A stretch of DNA of 42,814 nt from Ruminococcus sp. (GTDB lineage: Bacteria; Bacillota; Clostridia; Oscillospirales; Ruminococcaceae): assembly GCA_017622925.1 (NCBI GenBank), contig JAGAQC010000065.1, positions 1-42,814 on the forward strand, in the 5' to 3' direction. The notes beneath the pieces are model-generated. The model was not told the origin of the DNA and did not search any database. It was given only the letters and a program-made list of their open reading frames with translations. The stretch's first letter is position 1; every line of letters starts with the position of its first letter. The position numbers and the translations under genes are program-made. This document shows positions 24,505 to 32,544 of the stretch, piece by piece.

Positions 24505-25443
24505 TTATGCAAGAAATTTCCTGCAAGTCTCCTCCATAATTACCCTTGCTTCTTTCGGAGGTTCGTCAAGCTCGCAAACAGCAGCGTGAAAGTGTCCGCC
24601 GCCGCCATGAATTGCACAGATCTCATTTGCGGAAATATTACCGCTTGTCCGTGTCGAACAGCGAGAACGACCGTCCGGCAGTTCCCGTACTGTCACGCCG
24701 ATCATCATTTCCTCATACTGCTCTATATAAGAATTTATGCCCTCCAGCTCCGAATCTGCGATATTGGCAGCTTTCAGGTCGTCCAAAGTTATAATGCCGG
24801 TTATCAGCTTATCGTCACAAGAAAAATGCAGGCTGTTTTTCAGAAAATCTTCTATCATGCGTCTGCCTTTAGGTTTTATAAAGATGTTTCTTCTGCTTAT
24901 TTCATATGTATCCGCACCGAGTTTTGTCAGTTCAGCCGCTGTCTCAAAGCTCTGCACACCGGTATCAGACGTCTGAAAGCAGCGTGTGTCTGTCACAAGT
25001 GCGGTGTAGAGCAGGTCGGCGATCTGTTTTGTTATCGTGATATTCATTTCTTTCAACAGTTTGAAAACTACCTCGCTGCAAGCTCCGCAATCCTCCTCGA
25101 CATATTTGAAATCAGCGTCAATGGAGTTATTACAATGATGATCAATACAGAACGTGAAATGCTTGTCAGCGTAATTTCCCGTGCGCTGCGGAGAAACAGC
25201 ATCTACGGAAATAAAGATCGGGTCGGTCACGGTATCCTGCGGAACTTCATTTGTCATGAACTGATGTATCTGCGGCACAGGATCTCTGCCGACCACTTTG
25301 CAGCGTTTTCCGATAGACTGCAAACCGAGAGCTAACGCAAATGACGAGCCGATACAGTCGCCGTCGGGTCGGATATGATATACGATAGCGTATTCATCGT
25401 ATATACGTAATTTTTCAGCTATTTCTTTAATTGTTAAAATCAT
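24505..25443 (-). CDS. nrnA: DHH/DHHA1 phosphoesterase, NrnA-like
   Basis: The protein has 312 residues from ATG 25443, which has GGGAG ten bases upstream; a GTG three codons earlier is too close to that site. Motifs are H23 and D27/D29 in HIRPDGDCIGS, D81 in SVDAVSP, D101-H102-H103 in CIDHHCNNS, and the DHHA1 substrate loop GGGGHFHAA near the end. The family degrades short oligoribonucleotides (nanoRNA, pGpG) and dephosphorylates pAp. It is the fifth gene of an operon that also encodes a DnaQ-like exonuclease. Its 3' end is duplicated at 23768. Confidence 0.9.
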   Translation of the reverse strand: MILTIKEIAEKLRIYDEYAIVYHIRPDGDCIGSSFALALGLQSIGKRCKVVGRDPVPQIHQFMTNEVPQDTVTDPIFISVDAVSPQRTGNYADKHFTFCIDHHCNNSIDADFKYVEEDCGACSEVVFKLLKEMNITITKQIADLLYTALVTDTRCFQTSDTGVQSFETAAELTKLGADTYEISRRNIFIKPKGRRMIEDFLKNSLHFSCDDKLITGIITLDDLKAANIADSELEGINSYIEQYEEMMIGVTVRELPDGRSRCSTRTSGNISANEICAIHGGGGHFHAAVCELDEPPKEARVIMEETCRKFLA

Positions 25444-25448
25444 ATGGC

Positions 25449-26219
25449 TCACACTCCCAATATCTCCAAAGTTTTTTCATCTTCATTTCCACGGCAGAAC
25501 TTATCAAGCACTTTTTGGAACACTTCCTGCTCAGGTGCGGCGTGTTTGAACAGCGTCATACAGGAACGAACCTTAAATGCGTCGGGATAGCCGAATACTG
25601 CCATCGGATCGTCGGTTTCAATATCCAGCAAAGTTTCTGATATTTCTATTAATCTTGCGCCGAGGACAGGATGTGCATAGTAGTCCTTGGCTTCTGACAA
25701 ATCTTTAATAGAAAAATAGGCGGTAGTACCGCTAAGTCCTAATCCTTGAATCTGCGGAAACACATACCATATCCAATGGGAAATTTTTTCGCCCTGTTTC
25801 ATTTCTGCCAAAGCCGTCTGATATGTTTCTCCAAAGCTGTAGCCGTTATCCTGTGCATCAATAAACTTTTGCAGATCTGTCAATCTCAGTTCAATGCCAA
25901 GAACGCCGTACTGCTCCTGTTTCTCACGAGGATAGTATTCGTCCATGTGATCGGGATCGGGAGTTTCAGATGCAGCGTAGCCGAACTTCTCTTTTGGCAG
26001 AGAACTATACAACTCTGCAAAAGAACTAAAACGGTGCAGTGCAGTCACTCTCACGGTCAGCTTGTCATTATTATTATTACTTTCAAGCTGCGAAAATTCA
26101 ATAAAATCACCGATATGTATCTGCTGCCGCTTTTCATCGTTCAGGCGCAGTTCTATTGTTTTTCTGCCGTTCTTGATTTTCTCAAACGGCTCTTTCTTTA
26201 AGTGCATTTTGTGCAGCAT
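25449..26219 (-). CDS. ASCH-DUF1810 fusion protein
   Basis: The protein has 256 residues from ATG 26219 (AAAGGG upstream; a GTG at 26228 would be too close). The N-terminal 105 residues are an ASCH/PUA-like domain (KKEPFEKIKNGRKTIELRL and IHIGDFIEF), a fold that binds RNA or nucleotides. The C-terminal 145 residues are DUF1810, with LQKFIDAQ, HWIWYVFPQIQGLGLS and HPVLGARL. The two domains are usually separate proteins, so their fusion suggests a common substrate. It sits 22 bases after DUF5131 and 5 bases before the NrnA start. The function is unknown. Confidence 0.85.
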   Translation of the reverse strand: MLHKMHLKKEPFEKIKNGRKTIELRLNDEKRQQIHIGDFIEFSQLESNNNNDKLTVRVTALHRFSSFAELYSSLPKEKFGYAASETPDPDHMDEYYPREKQEQYGVLGIELRLTDLQKFIDAQDNGYSFGETYQTALAEMKQGEKISHWIWYVFPQIQGLGLSGTTAYFSIKDLSEAKDYYAHPVLGARLIEISETLLDIETDDPMAVFGYPDAFKVRSCMTLFKHAAPEQEVFQKVLDKFCRGNEDEKTLEILGV

Positions 26220-26241
26220 TTTTATCACCCTTTCATATATC

Positions 26242-27351
26242 CTATCTGCCGCATTCGCCTGTGAGCCACTCTATCAGCACATCTACGATATAGGACTGTT
26301 CCTCTTGGTTTAACGCCTTTCCTGTCGGAATGTGATGCCACTTTTCCAAACAGCTCCTACAGCAGCAGGCGGTTGCGTGCTGGGCGATAAACACGGGATG
26401 TCCTTTCATCGGAGTCTGCTTTCCATCGTTTTCGGGATTCTCCGCTGACAGCCGTTTCGACACGAAATCCTGCGCATGTCTGCGGATCGTTTCAATTCCC
26501 TTTTCCGCAATATACACCTTTTCCTTGTCTGACAAATGAAATCGGCTTCTGAAATCAGACTTGCGCAGCCGTTCAAATAATGTCCTTCGCTCCGGCAGCT
26601 TATACACGATCTTCTCTGCCATTCCCATGCCCGGAATGTAGCTGTATGCGGACTTTTTCGCCTGCTGAATCTGGAGTTTTCGTTCAAGATGATAAACCTT
26701 ACCGTCCTTTACAAAAACTGCTCCTGTCTGCTTGAAAGTAAAGGGAACACCGCAGCGGATACACTCTCTGCGAACCTCCTGTATCCACCGAAAATCGCAT
26801 GGCCTTGCATTGTTTCCCGATTCGCCGCCGCAAGTGACGTGCGCGATCAAACCCGTTCCGAGATACTTCTCCATGTTGATCTCGCCAAGCATCGGCTCAC
26901 AGATTACCTCACGATGCCTGATTGGAAGATCGAGCAAAATTGGCAGCCGATAGTCTGTCCTTTCTTGATTCTCGCACGTAGCGCATATCGTCACATGATC
27001 CCAACCGTTTCCCCAGTCCGTCGGAATACACTGTGCAAAGCGGTCGATGCGTTTGGTGATAATATAAAATTGAAGATCACGCCGTTCCCGTATCATGTCC
27101 CAACAGCCCTGCCGCCATTCGTCCGCATCTTCTAAAAAGAAGTCAGATGTCATACAGGTGAACACAACGCCGTCCTCTGCGGTCAGCTTATAATCTCCCT
27201 GCCGATTCTTTTTCATCGGCAAATTGTAATCGCCGGTCTTTTTGACAATAGACGCGTCCTTACCGATGCTTTCGTCCCGTCGGTAAACATAGCAATTTAC
27301 ACATCCGGGACTGATTTTGTGGCAGCCGTGCCACGGATTCCAGATTGCCAT
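26242..27351 (-). CDS. DUF5131 (phage Gp37/Gp68-like) protein
   Basis: The protein has 369 residues, starting MAIWNPWHGCHKISPGCVNC. Three cysteines at C10, C17 and C20, followed by Y, recall a radical-SAM-like Fe-S site, as in the phage Gp37/Gp68 family to which this N-terminus belongs. Further family blocks are FYIITKRIDRF and VTCGGESGNNARPCDFRW. A C-terminal extension past about residue 240 is basic and contains another CCCRSC cysteine cluster near 335. Members are common on phages and mobile elements. The reaction is not known. AGGAG precedes the start. Confidence 0.85.
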   Translation of the reverse strand: MAIWNPWHGCHKISPGCVNCYVYRRDESIGKDASIVKKTGDYNLPMKKNRQGDYKLTAEDGVVFTCMTSDFFLEDADEWRQGCWDMIRERRDLQFYIITKRIDRFAQCIPTDWGNGWDHVTICATCENQERTDYRLPILLDLPIRHREVICEPMLGEINMEKYLGTGLIAHVTCGGESGNNARPCDFRWIQEVRRECIRCGVPFTFKQTGAVFVKDGKVYHLERKLQIQQAKKSAYSYIPGMGMAEKIVYKLPERRTLFERLRKSDFRSRFHLSDKEKVYIAEKGIETIRRHAQDFVSKRLSAENPENDGKQTPMKGHPVFIAQHATACCCRSCLEKWHHIPTGKALNQEEQSYIVDVLIEWLTGECGR

Positions 27352-27372
27352 AGATAGTCTCCTAAGACCTGT

Positions 27373-27906
27373 TCAGACAAGCCGATATGTGCGGATAAAC
27401 GAATTTACATCCGCACCGCTTTTTATGTACCGCAGCAAAATTTCCGCACAAGCACGACTGTCGCTGTCTGCCTGATGATGATCGAGCGCAATTCCGTAAT
27501 GCTCGCACATCACATTCAGCTTGTGACTCATACCGGGCAAAAGCCGTCTTCCTGCCTGTACTGTGCATATATATTTCGCACTGTTTTTCCATGTAATACC
27601 GTAATCGTGCAGGCACTTTTTCAGCACGCCCATATCGAATACCGCATTGTGTGCAACAAGAATGCCGCTGCTCATGATCGGCTCGATTTTATTCCAAAGT
27701 ACAGCGAAATTAGGCGCGCCCTGCACGGTTTTTTCGCTGATGCCGGTGAGTTGTGTGTTGAAATAATCAAAGTGCGTTTCGGGATCGACCAATGAGAAAA
27801 ACGAGTCTGCAATTCTACCGTCCTCTATCACGGTAATACCTATCGCGCTCATTCGATCATTTGCACGATTGGGCGTTTCTACGTCAAATACAATATAACT
27901 GTTCAT
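27373..27906 (-). CDS. DnaQ-like DEDDh 3'-5' exonuclease
   Basis: The protein has 177 residues. Exo I is D8 and E10 in YIVFDVETPN; the middle motif is LVAHNAVFDMGVL; Exo III is HQADSDSRACAEILL, giving the DEDDh His and Asp. The length fits a stand-alone exonuclease domain as in RNase T, DNA polymerase epsilon-like subunits or ExoX. AAGGA precedes ATG 27906. It is the second gene of the minus-strand operon, between the 108-residue protein and DUF5131. The substrate (DNA or RNA) is not fixed by sequence. Confidence 0.92.
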   Translation of the reverse strand: MNSYIVFDVETPNRANDRMSAIGITVIEDGRIADSFFSLVDPETHFDYFNTQLTGISEKTVQGAPNFAVLWNKIEPIMSSGILVAHNAVFDMGVLKKCLHDYGITWKNSAKYICTVQAGRRLLPGMSHKLNVMCEHYGIALDHHQADSDSRACAEILLRYIKSGADVNSFIRTYRLV

Positions 27907-27942
27907 ATCATTATTTCCTTATGTAAATGTGAATATAGCCTT

Positions 27943-28269
27943 TTACCAATTTTCATATAAAAACTTCACTCGTCCAATCAGTTCATCACTGAATCCGTCT
28001 AAATCCTCATATGTTATTGCGCCTTCCTGCAACAAATTAAGGATATTGTGAATCATAGACGAGCGTGCGTTTCTTGCGATCACGCCTGTTTTGGTACTGT
28101 CCTCTTTGATTCTGTCGTGAAGCTCCCAGAATCGTTCGGACGGCAGTTTTCCAGTGTTTATGATAGCCATGTATTCATCAAGCAGCTTTCCCATAAATGC
28201 TTCCTGCCATTCAGCAACTCGGCTGCGATACAGCTTCCAATCTTTTTCCTTGATTTCTATGCGCTCCAT
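27943..28269 (-). CDS. conserved small helical protein, function unknown
   Basis: The protein has 108 residues from ATG 28269 (GGGAG upstream). It is entirely helical and charged, with KDWKLYRSRVAEWQEAFM at the start and EDLDGFSDELIGRVKFL at the end. This pattern is common among small firmicute proteins sometimes mislabelled as multidrug transporters; there is no membrane segment here. It is the first gene of the operon, and the promoter at 28310-28338 lies directly upstream. Confidence 0.7.
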   Translation of the reverse strand: MERIEIKEKDWKLYRSRVAEWQEAFMGKLLDEYMAIINTGKLPSERFWELHDRIKEDSTKTGVIARNARSSMIHNILNLLQEGAITYEDLDGFSDELIGRVKFLYENW

Positions 28270-28309
28270 AGTGTTATTTGCTCCCTGCATTGAGATATTG
28301 GTTATCTCT

Positions 28310-28338
28310 ATTATAACATACTTGCTATTGTTTTTCAA
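28310..28338 (-). promoter_or_regulatory. promoter of the DnaQ/DUF5131/DHH operon
   Basis: On the minus strand, TTGAAA (28333-28338) and TATAAT (28310-28315) are spaced by 17 bases. The second ISLre2 remnant begins 12 bases upstream of the -35, so the insertion stopped short of disrupting it. Confidence 0.7.
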
Positions 28339-28349
28339 GCTATATACAG

Positions 28350-28469
28350 AAAAAGTATGTATCAAGGCAACATCTAAAACCTCTTTTGACAAAAATCAGA
28401 AGTTCAAATCGGCTATGGATTCAGAAGCGAAAATAGCTTTTATGAAAGAGAGAGCATTTGGAATTGTAT
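28350..28469 (-). mobile_element. ISLre2-family 3'-end remnant
   Basis: The last 25 codons of an ISLre2 transposase (IPNALSFIKAIFASESIADL and stop at 28396) are followed by the same terminal sequence as the remnant at 20549, AAAAAGTATGTATCAAG. The rest of the element is gone. Its inner edge falls exactly at the stop codon of the neighbouring membrane-protein gene (28469). Confidence 0.75.
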
Positions 28470-29044
28470 CAATCAAAAAAATAGGTTATCTTATTTTCAT
28501 GGTATTCACTACCTTCATTCCGTTTATATCGCATTGTCAATACACCTGTTTTTTCATTATAATTTAGTATCATGTTTTTTGGATCTGAAAGTGAGTGGTT
28601 AAGTTCAACTCGATATTTTGTTTCTATAAGTTTTAAATAGAAAATATCATTTATTTTAATGCATAACATTCCTTCGTTTGATCTAAAATGTGGATATTCG
28701 TACAAATAGATTTCATTATCAGATGGCAAGTTTTCAACAGAAACTGCGTGTAATTCACCTGAACCGAAAAACATATCATCAACACCTAATACATAAAAAC
28801 AACAGACAAATGCACACAAAGCAATTGAAGAACTAATAATTACTTGCTTTATCCTGTTCAAATTGACTTTTCTTATTATTTCAATAATCAACAGGAAAGC
28901 TATTGAAAATATCGCTCCAAATAAAGGATACAATAATGAGAAACCTCTTATTAAGTATTTTTGAGATATTATCAATGCAATTATCCAAATTACTATGGAT
29001 AACATAAAAGTACAAACGAAAATATTTCTAACCTTTTTTAACAT
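28469..29044 (-). CDS. hypothetical membrane protein, possibly C-truncated
   Basis: The protein has 191 residues. Three hydrophobic segments fill the first 90 residues (IFVCTFMLSIVIWIIALII; LLYPLFGAIFSIAFLLII; VIISSSIALCAFVCCFYVLG). A soluble C-terminus of about 100 residues follows. AAAGGAAATGT precedes the ATG. The stop coincides with the edge of the ISLre2 remnant, so the natural C-terminus may have been lost. I do not recognise the family. Its base composition is AT-rich. Confidence 0.55.
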   Translation of the reverse strand: MLKKVRNIFVCTFMLSIVIWIIALIISQKYLIRGFSLLYPLFGAIFSIAFLLIIEIIRKVNLNRIKQVIISSSIALCAFVCCFYVLGVDDMFFGSGELHAVSVENLPSDNEIYLYEYPHFRSNEGMLCIKINDIFYLKLIETKYRVELNHSLSDPKNMILNYNEKTGVLTMRYKRNEGSEYHENKITYFFD

Positions 29045-29104
29045 TACATTTCCTTTCTGCTAAATGATAATAGTGATTTATAATTATAGTAAACGACGTA
29101 AAAT

Positions 29105-29140
29105 AGACCTCATCGGGAACTGAGAATTGCTGTATTTTGT
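29105..29140. repeat. half copy of the 161-bp palindromic element
   Basis: AGACCTCATCGGGAACTG (29105-29122) matches the left arm of the palindrome at 32363 (AGACCTCCTCGGGAACTG) with one change. Weaker similarity continues through TGCTGT. No partner arm follows within 200 bases, so it looks like a decayed copy. Confidence 0.5.
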
Positions 29141-29168
29141 CTTTATTACAGACGACTTTTCTTCCATT

Positions 29169-30278
29169 TCATAATTTAACAGAATCTGAATCGATCTCAT
29201 TACTTTTCATTGATTTGCGTACACAAGTAATGACCGTTATAATGAGGAAAGAGATATACGGAATGAACACATATATAACGCTCCACACAGAAACGTCCTT
29301 TAAGTTAAAAAATTGAGCAAGCGCAGCATCATGCGTAAGAGTTGATTTTACTGCGTCGTCATATCTTACTGCGAGGTAAACGGTAAGCGGAAGAGTCATA
29401 GCTGCTGATCCGATGATACTGTAAGGAAAACCGAGAATTTTCACTTTTTTAAAAATTATAACAGCAGGAAGCAGTTCTATCGCCCAGACAGGCATCAAAA
29501 GCATAACGGCTTCCACGATAAACAGCCAGAACCTCCATTTGCCATGCCTTATGTATATCGGGGATAATACGTTATTTACAGGGTCGTAATCAATATCGTT
29601 GTCGAGGAAATATTCTTCACTTGACTTAAACGGATATTCCTCGGAAATATTCAGGATTTCTCCATTCTTGCCTACAACTGCTATGCGAAAAGTTTTATAC
29701 CTTTCGCATAACTGCATATACTTGTCTTTGCTGTTTAAATATATGGACATTTTGATCTTGTTATCCTCTAAAGAACCCTTTGAAAAACCCTCTGTGCGGA
29801 AATGACAGAGCATACTTCTGTAGCCGTTTTCATTATATCTGTAAATTTCAGTTTTTTTCAATTCTTTTTCAGCATTTTCTTCAATGTAACTTTCCTGATA
29901 CTGCTTGTATTTACTAAATGCTTCATAATATTCGATTACCGAATCAATGTAATTTTCATCGTTTTCGCTGATAGGAATAAGAATATCTATAGTCTTATCG
30001 GTCATATAAGAGCCGTCTGTTTCAATATCAATAGAATACATTGAATGACAGCCGCAGAGAAAGACCGTGAACAACAATACGACCGCAGCATACAGGGAAT
30101 ATTTATACTTGCTTCTATTACAAAATATACAATATCTTTCGGAATAAATTCCGTCTGTCTTCGTTGTCCTCCTCACCGTGCGACAGCACGCTTTCGTCGT
30201 CCGCCTTGTCAGACAGAATTTCTTCTCGAAATCTTTTGCACATTTTGCAATAGAGTCAAGTATGACGGCTTTTTTCAT
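29169..30278 (-). CDS. hypothetical membrane protein with extracytoplasmic domain
   Basis: The protein has 369 residues from ATG 30278 (GGAGG eight bases upstream); the frame extends further but without a start signal. A basic N-terminus (1-62) leads into a membrane segment with a CGC at its end (LFTVFLCGCHS). A soluble domain of about 200 residues rich in Glu/Lys/Tyr follows, then three or four membrane segments to the C-terminus. The CGC could be a lipidation site or chance. No family is recognised. A consensus promoter lies at 30313-30341. Confidence 0.6.
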   Translation of the reverse strand: MKKAVILDSIAKCAKDFEKKFCLTRRTTKACCRTVRRTTKTDGIYSERYCIFCNRSKYKYSLYAAVVLLFTVFLCGCHSMYSIDIETDGSYMTDKTIDILIPISENDENYIDSVIEYYEAFSKYKQYQESYIEENAEKELKKTEIYRYNENGYRSMLCHFRTEGFSKGSLEDNKIKMSIYLNSKDKYMQLCERYKTFRIAVVGKNGEILNISEEYPFKSSEEYFLDNDIDYDPVNNVLSPIYIRHGKWRFWLFIVEAVMLLMPVWAIELLPAVIIFKKVKILGFPYSIIGSAAMTLPLTVYLAVRYDDAVKSTLTHDAALAQFFNLKDVSVWSVIYVFIPYISFLIITVITCVRKSMKSNEIDSDSVKL

Positions 30279-30312
30279 ATAATGACCTCCACTGATAATT
30301 TTTGTCACTTTT

Positions 30313-30341
30313 ATTTTAGCACATTGTACAGTTCGTGTCAA
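30313..30341 (-). promoter_or_regulatory. promoter for the 369-residue membrane protein
   Basis: On the minus strand, TTGACA (30336-30341) and TAAAAT (30313-30318) are spaced by 17 bases, 35 bases before ATG 30278. It gives this gene its own transcript, separate from the GGDEF gene upstream. Confidence 0.7.
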
Positions 30342-30418
30342 CGAAGCTGACTGTATATTAAATAAATTGTAAATTTCTTGTAACAAAAATCGCTTGTTTT
30401 TAACGGCATACTTTACGC

Positions 30419-32185
30419 TTATATGAAAGCCTGCTTTTTCAGAATAGATGTGATTATCCTGCCCAATACAGCCAAATAATTCATGTCGGAGACCGCCCAT
30501 TTCTTGAAACGTCCGATATAGCAGAATGAGATAACGCCCTTTATCATGCTGTCGTCTGTCATGAGATACTGCACCGCTCCCCCGATGTTTTCCGAAGTAA
30601 GCTGCGCAAACGCCCTGTCGTCCCGTCCCTCAAGCTCGTTCACGTTGTCAATGGCGAATATGCCGTCCCCGGAAAAACGTTCTGTATAGCCGTTTTCGAG
30701 AAGATATGCCGCATTTCTTGACGCAGCGTTTCCGCAGCTTAATATCAGGCTCATGTCCTTGCCCGCAAATACGCATATATCGTCGATTCTGAACTCCGAG
30801 CGTATTTGTTCCAACAAAACTGAAATATCTGGAATACGTCCGAAAACAAGACTTTCCGAAAGGTTAGCAGCAAAGGTAAGCTTATCGTTGGAATCCTTTC
30901 CGCCGCTCAGATAGGCTATTTTATTTTCAATATCACGCTCAACGCTGCCGTGCTTGTTTATGTCGTAAATAACATAACGGTTTTTGCCTTTTTGCTGAGC
31001 GATGTACAGAGCCTTATCCGCCTGCATGAAAAGCTCGTCATAGTCGGAGCTGTCAACGGGGTATGTGGAAATTCCCATAGAGCAGGTCAGACGGAAATTC
31101 TCAAAACGGTCATTGAACGCAAGTTCCGTATTGGTACGTATCGCCCTGAGAATGCCCCTGAGATCTTCCTCGTCACGGGTATTTTCAATGACTATGAGAA
31201 AACCGCCGCCGCTTATTCTTCCTGCGATGCCGCGTGTGCCAAGCTCTTTTTTGACAATTCCGGCAATGGTATATATTACCTCGTCACCGAAAAGATGTCC
31301 GTAGCTTGTATTTATATCCGTAAAATTATCAATGTCAAGAATAACTATATTTACATTGTTTGCAGGCTTTGCGGCAAGTATATCCATTGCAAAATCAGTC
31401 ACGGCGCGCTTGTTGAGAAGTCCCGAAAGAGAATCCTTATTCGCCTCCAAAGCAAGGTTTATATCCTTTGACTTCTGACGCGAGCTTACGACCGAGATAA
31501 GTCCGCTGACCTTACGGGTCTTAGGGTCGTCATATCTCGTAATACCACGGAAAAGACACATTTCCCTTGTTTTTCCCTCGGTAAGTATAGAGGCTTCAAG
31601 CTCGTAATCGAAACGGTACACGCCGTTTTTTATGTCGCGGCAAAGCGTATTGAATGTTTCAATATATCTCGACAATACCCAGCCTAAACTAATAGAACGG
31701 TTCTGCCACTTTTCAAGTTCCTCGTCAACGAGAACGTTTTCACGGCAGCAATCAGGCATATAAATACGTATGCGGCGCGTCTCAAAGCTGTACTCAAAGG
31801 CTATATCCGTGGAAAGGCTTAATATATAGCGGTATTCGGACAATTTACGCTCATTATCCGAGGCTATTTTGTTCAATGATAAAATGTCGCTGAAATCAAT
31901 TATGTACAACGGTTCGGGTTCGTTTTCCATAATGCGGACGGAAGCCAATATCCACCTGAGCTGTCCGTTTATGCCTTTCATACGGATAACCGTTCTTTTG
32001 ATAGCTCCCGATACCGACTCCGACACGCATTCTGCAAGTCTGGGAAAATCGTCATCATCTATAGTCCGCCGTATGGAGTAAATCACATCGTTTCCGAAAT
32101 AGCTGAAAAAACGCTCGTTTCCGCTTTGCGTATGAAAGCTCTTATCGACTATTACTCTGCCTACGCTGTATATTTCCGTATCCAA
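30419..32185 (-). CDS. PAS-GGDEF family protein with degenerate active site
   Basis: The protein has 588 residues. The N-terminal 110 residues are a PAS-like fold (GQLRWILASVRI and LYIIDFSDI). A second sensor-like region covers about 115-235, the GGDEF domain about 245-415, and a C-terminal GAF-like region 430-588. The GGDEF core is otherwise well kept (DSLSGLLNKRA; ILDIDNFTDINTSYGH; SMGISTYP; ADKALYIAQQKGKNRYV). The signature, however, reads SGGGF (325-329), so the Asp and Glu needed for cyclic-di-GMP synthesis are Gly. It is probably a nucleotide-binding regulator, not a cyclase. The start is TTG 32185, with AAGGCGG upstream and no better codon. Confidence 0.85.
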   Translation of the reverse strand: MDTEIYSVGRVIVDKSFHTQSGNERFFSYFGNDVIYSIRRTIDDDDFPRLAECVSESVSGAIKRTVIRMKGINGQLRWILASVRIMENEPEPLYIIDFSDILSLNKIASDNERKLSEYRYILSLSTDIAFEYSFETRRIRIYMPDCCRENVLVDEELEKWQNRSISLGWVLSRYIETFNTLCRDIKNGVYRFDYELEASILTEGKTREMCLFRGITRYDDPKTRKVSGLISVVSSRQKSKDINLALEANKDSLSGLLNKRAVTDFAMDILAAKPANNVNIVILDIDNFTDINTSYGHLFGDEVIYTIAGIVKKELGTRGIAGRISGGGFLIVIENTRDEEDLRGILRAIRTNTELAFNDRFENFRLTCSMGISTYPVDSSDYDELFMQADKALYIAQQKGKNRYVIYDINKHGSVERDIENKIAYLSGGKDSNDKLTFAANLSESLVFGRIPDISVLLEQIRSEFRIDDICVFAGKDMSLILSCGNAASRNAAYLLENGYTERFSGDGIFAIDNVNELEGRDDRAFAQLTSENIGGAVQYLMTDDSMIKGVISFCYIGRFKKWAVSDMNYLAVLGRIITSILKKQAFI

Positions 32186-32236
32186 AACGATCGCCGCCTT
32201 TTAGTTTTATTAATGCCTGTTCAATGTAGTGATTTT

Positions 32237-32265
32237 ATTATACCATGTATTTGATTTTCCGTCAA
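32237..32265 (-). promoter_or_regulatory. promoter of the GGDEF-family gene
   Basis: On the minus strand, TTGACG (32260-32265) and TATAAT (32237-32242) are spaced by 17 bases, about 50 bases before the TTG start. The 359-base gap 32186-32544 holds this promoter, an AT-rich centre with a TATAAT near 32344 pointing to the permease gene, and the palindromic element at 32363. Confidence 0.7.
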
Positions 32266-32362
32266 CTTTATTATAATGTTAAGATTTAAATATTGTTAAT
32301 AATAAATTCAACATTTAAACATCATATATACACATACAAATTGTATAATAAATCTGTATGAT

Positions 32363-32523
32363 AGACCTCCTCGGGAACTGAAAAGCACTGTCTGACTTGT
32401 CTTTTTTGCGCTGTGCTTTGCCAGCTTTCCTTGCAATACATACAGTATTCCTGCGGAAACCTGACTTTGCACAGCACAAAAAATCCTGCGCCATACAGCA
32501 CTTCCCAGTTTCCGAGGAGGTCT
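32363..32523. repeat. 161-bp nested palindromic element (MITE-like or structured leader)
   Basis: The ends AGACCTCCTCGGGAACTG (32363-32380) and CAGTTTCCGAGGAGGTCT (32506-32523) are inverted repeats with 17 of 18 positions matching. Inside lies a second inverted pair (TTTTTTGCGCTGTGC and GCACAGCACAAAAAA, 14 of 15). A third is AGCTTTCC with GGAAACCT, and a small AATAC/GTATT hairpin sits at the centre. The whole element folds as one long imperfect hairpin. A decayed half copy at 29105 argues for mobility. It lies directly upstream of the AI-2E permease ribosome site, so it also forms that gene's leader. Confidence 0.7.
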
Positions 32524-32544
32524 CGTTAATTATTGGAGGATTTT

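Noticed and set aside
24586-25335. 249-codon plus-strand frame opposite the DHH gene
   Set aside because: The DHH phosphoesterase motifs on the minus strand explain this region.
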